Shown here: piece by piece, positions 5,630-7,004 of the stretch | How the letters are laid out: each line of letters begins with the position of its first letter | How positions within the stretch are numbered: position 1 is the first letter of the stretch | Source: Patescibacteria group bacterium | GTDB lineage: Bacteria; Patescibacteriota; Minisyncoccia; Moranbacterales; UBA1568 | Assembly (NCBI GenBank): GCA_030916545.1 | Contig: JAUPWI010000013.1 | Span: 1-7,004, forward strand | Direction: 5' to 3' | DNA: 7,004 nt | Translations under genes and position numbers: made by a program | Notes under the pieces: generated by a model | Told to the model about the DNA's origin: nothing | Seen by the model: the letters and a program-made list of their open reading frames with translations, nothing else | The model's database searches: none

Positions 5630-5658
5630 TTAACAAGAGAGAAAAAAAATTGTACCGT
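5630..5658 (+). promoter_or_regulatory. Possible promoter of the cysteine-rich gene
   Basis: TTAACA (5630-5635), 17 nt, TACCGT (5653-5658). The -10 hexamer is identical to that of the RNA candidate. It overlaps the engB promoter on the opposite strand, so the two could not easily be occupied at once. Confidence 0.3.
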
Positions 5659-5677
5659 GAAACCCAGTTCCCGTCAA
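5649..5677 (-). promoter_or_regulatory. Promoter of engB
   Basis: On the minus strand TTGACG (5677-5672), 17 nt, TACAAT (5654-5649), each 5/6 to consensus, followed by a T-rich stretch. The predicted start is near 5642. Confidence 0.7.
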
Positions 5678-5684
5678 CCACTCT

Positions 5685-5692
5685 AAAGGAGG
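5685..5692 (+). promoter_or_regulatory. Strong Shine-Dalgarno that fixes a TTG start
   Basis: AAAGGAGG lies 6 nt before the TTG at 5699. It is the best ribosome binding site in the window and decides for the non-ATG start of the cysteine-rich gene. Confidence 0.8.
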
Positions 5693-5698
5693 AGCACC

Positions 5699-6190
5699 TT
5701 GTCAAAAGAATATTATAGATGCGACTGCACGGTCAACAACTGTTCTCATCCCACTGGTGGGGAATTCAGGAGATTGGTGTACACTTTCCACCTCTGGTTA
5801 TTGCAACCAAATAGGACACCATTCACCTGCCCCGACTGCAAATTTACCTTCATTCCGGAACCGCTGCCGACGCCTGGTGAGGAAGCAATCATCCGCCGGC
5901 GACCATTCGCTATCCTTGGCTGCATAGAAGTACCGAATGATCTTCTGCTATGTCGGAACCCTTTCCAGAAGGATACGACGCCCAAACATCGGTACCTGTG
6001 CTATTGCACCAACGATACCGTTTCCGATTCCGCCGCACGTGCAACCGGCGGATGGTGTGGCAGTATGCGATACTGGTGGCTCGAACCGAGCGATCAGCCA
6101 TTCACCTGTCCTCACTGTCATACGTCTTTCATTCCCTGCATTCCAGATACCCCGGAAACGGAAGACGTCCCTTGGAAACGGCCTCTCTAA
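5699..6190 (+). CDS. Cysteine-rich protein with two copies of a putative zinc-binding module
   Basis: 163 aa, initiated at TTG. I recognise no named family. It is an internal duplication with a period of 93 residues. Copy A (about 6-59) reads YRCDCT...PTGG...WLLQPNRTPFTCPDC, then FTFIP; copy B (about 99-152) reads YLCYCT...ATGG...WWLEPSDQPFTCPHC, then TSFIP. Each copy has CxC (C8/C10; C101/C103), a TGG turn, an aromatic-rich segment and PFTCPxCxxxFIP (C44/C47; C137/C140). Four cysteines per copy suggest one zinc ribbon each (inference). Extra cysteines at 15, 75, 85, 120 and 147 are not matched between copies. The linker (60-98) is less conserved and includes IIRRRPFAIL. There is no signal peptide or membrane segment, so it is probably cytoplasmic. 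It is divergent from engB with its own terminator, so it stands alone. A nucleic-acid or protein-binding adaptor is possible, but nothing in the context shows it. Confidence 0.8.
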   Translation: MSKEYYRCDCTVNNCSHPTGGEFRRLVYTFHLWLLQPNRTPFTCPDCKFTFIPEPLPTPGEEAIIRRRPFAILGCIEVPNDLLLCRNPFQKDTTPKHRYLCYCTNDTVSDSAARATGGWCGSMRYWWLEPSDQPFTCPHCHTSFIPCIPDTPETEDVPWKRPL

Positions 6191-6226
6191 CAAGAAGCCC
6201 TAAAGGCAACCACCACCCTTCACCCC

Positions 6227-6262
6227 GCCCGTATCCAGAGTCTGGACGCGGGCTGCTTTTTT
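6227..6262 (+). terminator. Intrinsic terminator of the cysteine-rich gene
   Basis: GCCCG/CGGGC and TCCAG/CTGGA stack around an AGT loop (6227-6253), with one A-C mismatch and one T-G pair between the blocks. TGC and TTTTTT (6257-6262) follow. The T-run lies only on the plus-strand side, so it serves the plus gene and not the convergent hpf. Confidence 0.85.
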
Positions 6263-6279
6263 ATATACTAGGAAAAACT

Positions 6280-6630
6280 CTAAAACCGGGCAGCGGTATC
6301 AACAACTACCTTCTTTTTGATGGAACGAGCACCCCGAAGTTTCATGGTGATCTGCCGCTCTTTTTCATGCGACAATTCATGCAAGAGTTTTTCTACCACC
6401 AAATCAATAGAGCCTTCGATACTCTCGCTGGTTTCTTCTGCTCGGTACAGATGTTTCGGAGCCCGAATCATGACTTCCACACGATACTTCCCCTGCTTGT
6501 TCTTATCAACCTCAATCTCAATCTTGGAGGCTGTATCCGCCAGTTTTTCCAACTTCGTTATTTTTTTGAGGATATATCCGCGTGCTTTATCATCCGCATC
6601 GCTCGTCTGCAACAAGAATCGTGTCGTCAT
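6280..6630 (-). CDS. hpf: Ribosome hibernation promoting factor, short form (S30AE/RaiA family)
   Basis: 116 aa matching the single-domain HPF/RaiA fold. After a divergent start (MTTRFLLQTSD) come RGYILKKITKLEKL (17-30), SKIEIEVDKNKQGKYRVEVMI (about 35-55) and the family core LYRAEETSESIEGSIDLVVEKLLHELSHEKER. The C-terminus is basic (KLRGARSIKKK). Short HPFs bind the 30S decoding region in stationary or starved cells, blocking tRNA and mRNA and promoting inactive ribosomes. The extra C-terminal dimerisation domain of long HPF is absent. No Shine-Dalgarno precedes the ATG; a TATAAT lies about 30 nt upstream. HPF genes often neighbour secA (for example in Bacillus), and here it lies within about 2 kb of it. 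The gene ends facing the plus-strand terminator at 6227-6262. Confidence 0.93.
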   Translation of the reverse strand: MTTRFLLQTSDADDKARGYILKKITKLEKLADTASKIEIEVDKNKQGKYRVEVMIRAPKHLYRAEETSESIEGSIDLVVEKLLHELSHEKERQITMKLRGARSIKKKVVVDTAARF

Positions 6631-6659
6631 ACTCGTATACTTATTCAGATTACACTCTC

Positions 6660-6665
6660 ATTATA
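6660..6665 (-). promoter_or_regulatory. Perfect -10 element upstream of hpf
   Basis: TATAAT is read on the minus strand at 6665-6660, placing the start near 6653 and a leader of about 23 nt. No acceptable -35 is seen at 16-18 nt, so activation by a factor, or another sigma, is possible. Confidence 0.4.
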
Positions 6666-6698
6666 CACCTACCGCGCAAGCTCGTGGCTACTTGGTCG

Positions 6699-6902
6699 CT
6701 ACAAACCAGCTGGCAAGGCATTGGCAAACAGATTAAGAATATACGGCAACGCAATCATCATGCCAAAGAGTGGAAGAAACAGCGCCAAAAGCGATAGAAT
6801 CAGAAACCAGAAAAAATACTTGCGTGTTTTCTCAGCCGACTCGAGAGTCGCATCTACCTTCCGCTCCAACTCTTCAATCTTCCGCATCAATACATCTTCC
6901 AT
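6699..6902 (-). CDS. Small coiled-coil and membrane protein of unknown function
   Basis: 67 aa. Residues 1-28 (MEDVLMRKIEELERKVDATL, then ESAEKTRK) form a charged heptad-like helix. Residues 29-58 (YFFWFLILSLLALFLPLFGM, then MIALPYILNL) are strongly hydrophobic, either one long membrane helix or a re-entrant pair broken at P44. The basic TRKY before the segment favours a cytoplasmic N-terminus. Proteins of this layout are common, unassigned small ORFs in CPR-type genomes (recollection, not a search). Starts at 6902 or 6887 (MRKIEELERK) are both possible, and neither has a clear ribosome binding site. A TTGAAA-N17-TAGATA pair on the minus strand would place transcription almost at the 6902 ATG, that is, leaderless. 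It precedes hpf by 68 nt. Confidence 0.65.
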   Translation of the reverse strand: MEDVLMRKIEELERKVDATLESAEKTRKYFFWFLILSLLALFLPLFGMMIALPYILNLFANALPAGL

Positions 6903-6933
6903 AGACTTTATCTAAACAAATAAGAATAGTTTT

Positions 6934-7004
6934 TCAAAAACCTACCATCTGCACTTCTTCTTTGAGCTGCACTCGAAGATCATCACGCACGCGACGCTTA
7001 ATCA
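6934..7004 (-). CDS. C-terminal end of an unidentified gene (enters from the right)
   Basis: Only one minus frame stays open to the edge; it ends at TGA (6936-6934) and gives 22 residues, IKRRVRDDLRVQLKEEVQMV then GF. It is basic/acidic and probably helical, too short to name. The other two minus frames close at once. About 30 nt separate it from the small membrane protein gene. A weak AT-only inverted repeat (GTTTTT/AAAAAC) overlaps its stop and is not a convincing terminator. Confidence 0.5.
   Translation of the reverse strand, partial: IKRRVRDDLRVQLKEEVQMVGF

Noticed and set aside
5950..6915. A 321-codon plus-strand open frame
   Set aside because: It runs through the cysteine-rich gene, its terminator, and antisense to hpf and the membrane protein, all better supported.
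1..7004. CRISPR array, insertion sequence ends or phage genes
   Set aside because: No regularly spaced direct repeats, transposase motifs or terminal inverted repeats were visible; the only tandem repeat is the two-unit one inside the 116-aa gene.

Overview
The window looks like a compact bacterial chromosome segment from an uncultivated Patescibacteria/CPR-type lineage (Parcubacteria-like). The grounds are inferential. Housekeeping genes are short and tightly packed. Several starts lack a Shine-Dalgarno site. A short HPF sits with SecA and EngB, beside a GIY-YIG nuclease family and small unplaced proteins typical of those genomes. No rRNA operon or marker here allows firm placement.

Layout, left to right. 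A GIY-YIG nuclease starts at 132 on the minus strand and runs off the left edge; behind it (214-387, minus) lies a decayed C-terminal piece of a second GIY-YIG copy, with a GC-rich hairpin between them. Next come ribosomal protein L33 (rpmG, 431-592, minus) with its own promoter, and a minus-strand pair: a Nudix hydrolase (1164-1598) followed 13 nt later by a PPC/DUF296 protein (731-1150). The 228-nt gap between the Nudix gene and secA holds the most unusual signal: an apparent plus-strand structured RNA (about 1677-1827). It has a consensus -35 element, hairpins, a closing stem followed by T5, and an 18-nt string that matches my recollection of a conserved domain I segment of 23S rRNA. secA (1827-4481, minus) has a near-consensus promoter that abuts the terminator of the upstream gene. 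That upstream gene is an unrecognised 116-aa protein with an 8-residue tandem duplication (4608-4958), itself downstream of the GTPase engB/ysxC (5042-5620). Divergent from engB is a TTG-started, cysteine-rich protein built of two copies of one putative metal-binding module (5699-6190, plus), closed by a strong terminator. The right end has a short hibernation factor (hpf/raiA, 6280-6630), a 67-aa coiled-coil/membrane protein (6699-6902) and the last 22 codons of a gene entering from the right, all minus.

Functional theme: ribosome biology (L33, EngB, HPF), protein export (SecA) and small house-cleaning or regulatory proteins. The readable promoters share a TTGACN-N17-TANNNT architecture. No gene-free stretch exceeds 300 bases. 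No tRNA, CRISPR array, insertion sequence or origin was seen.
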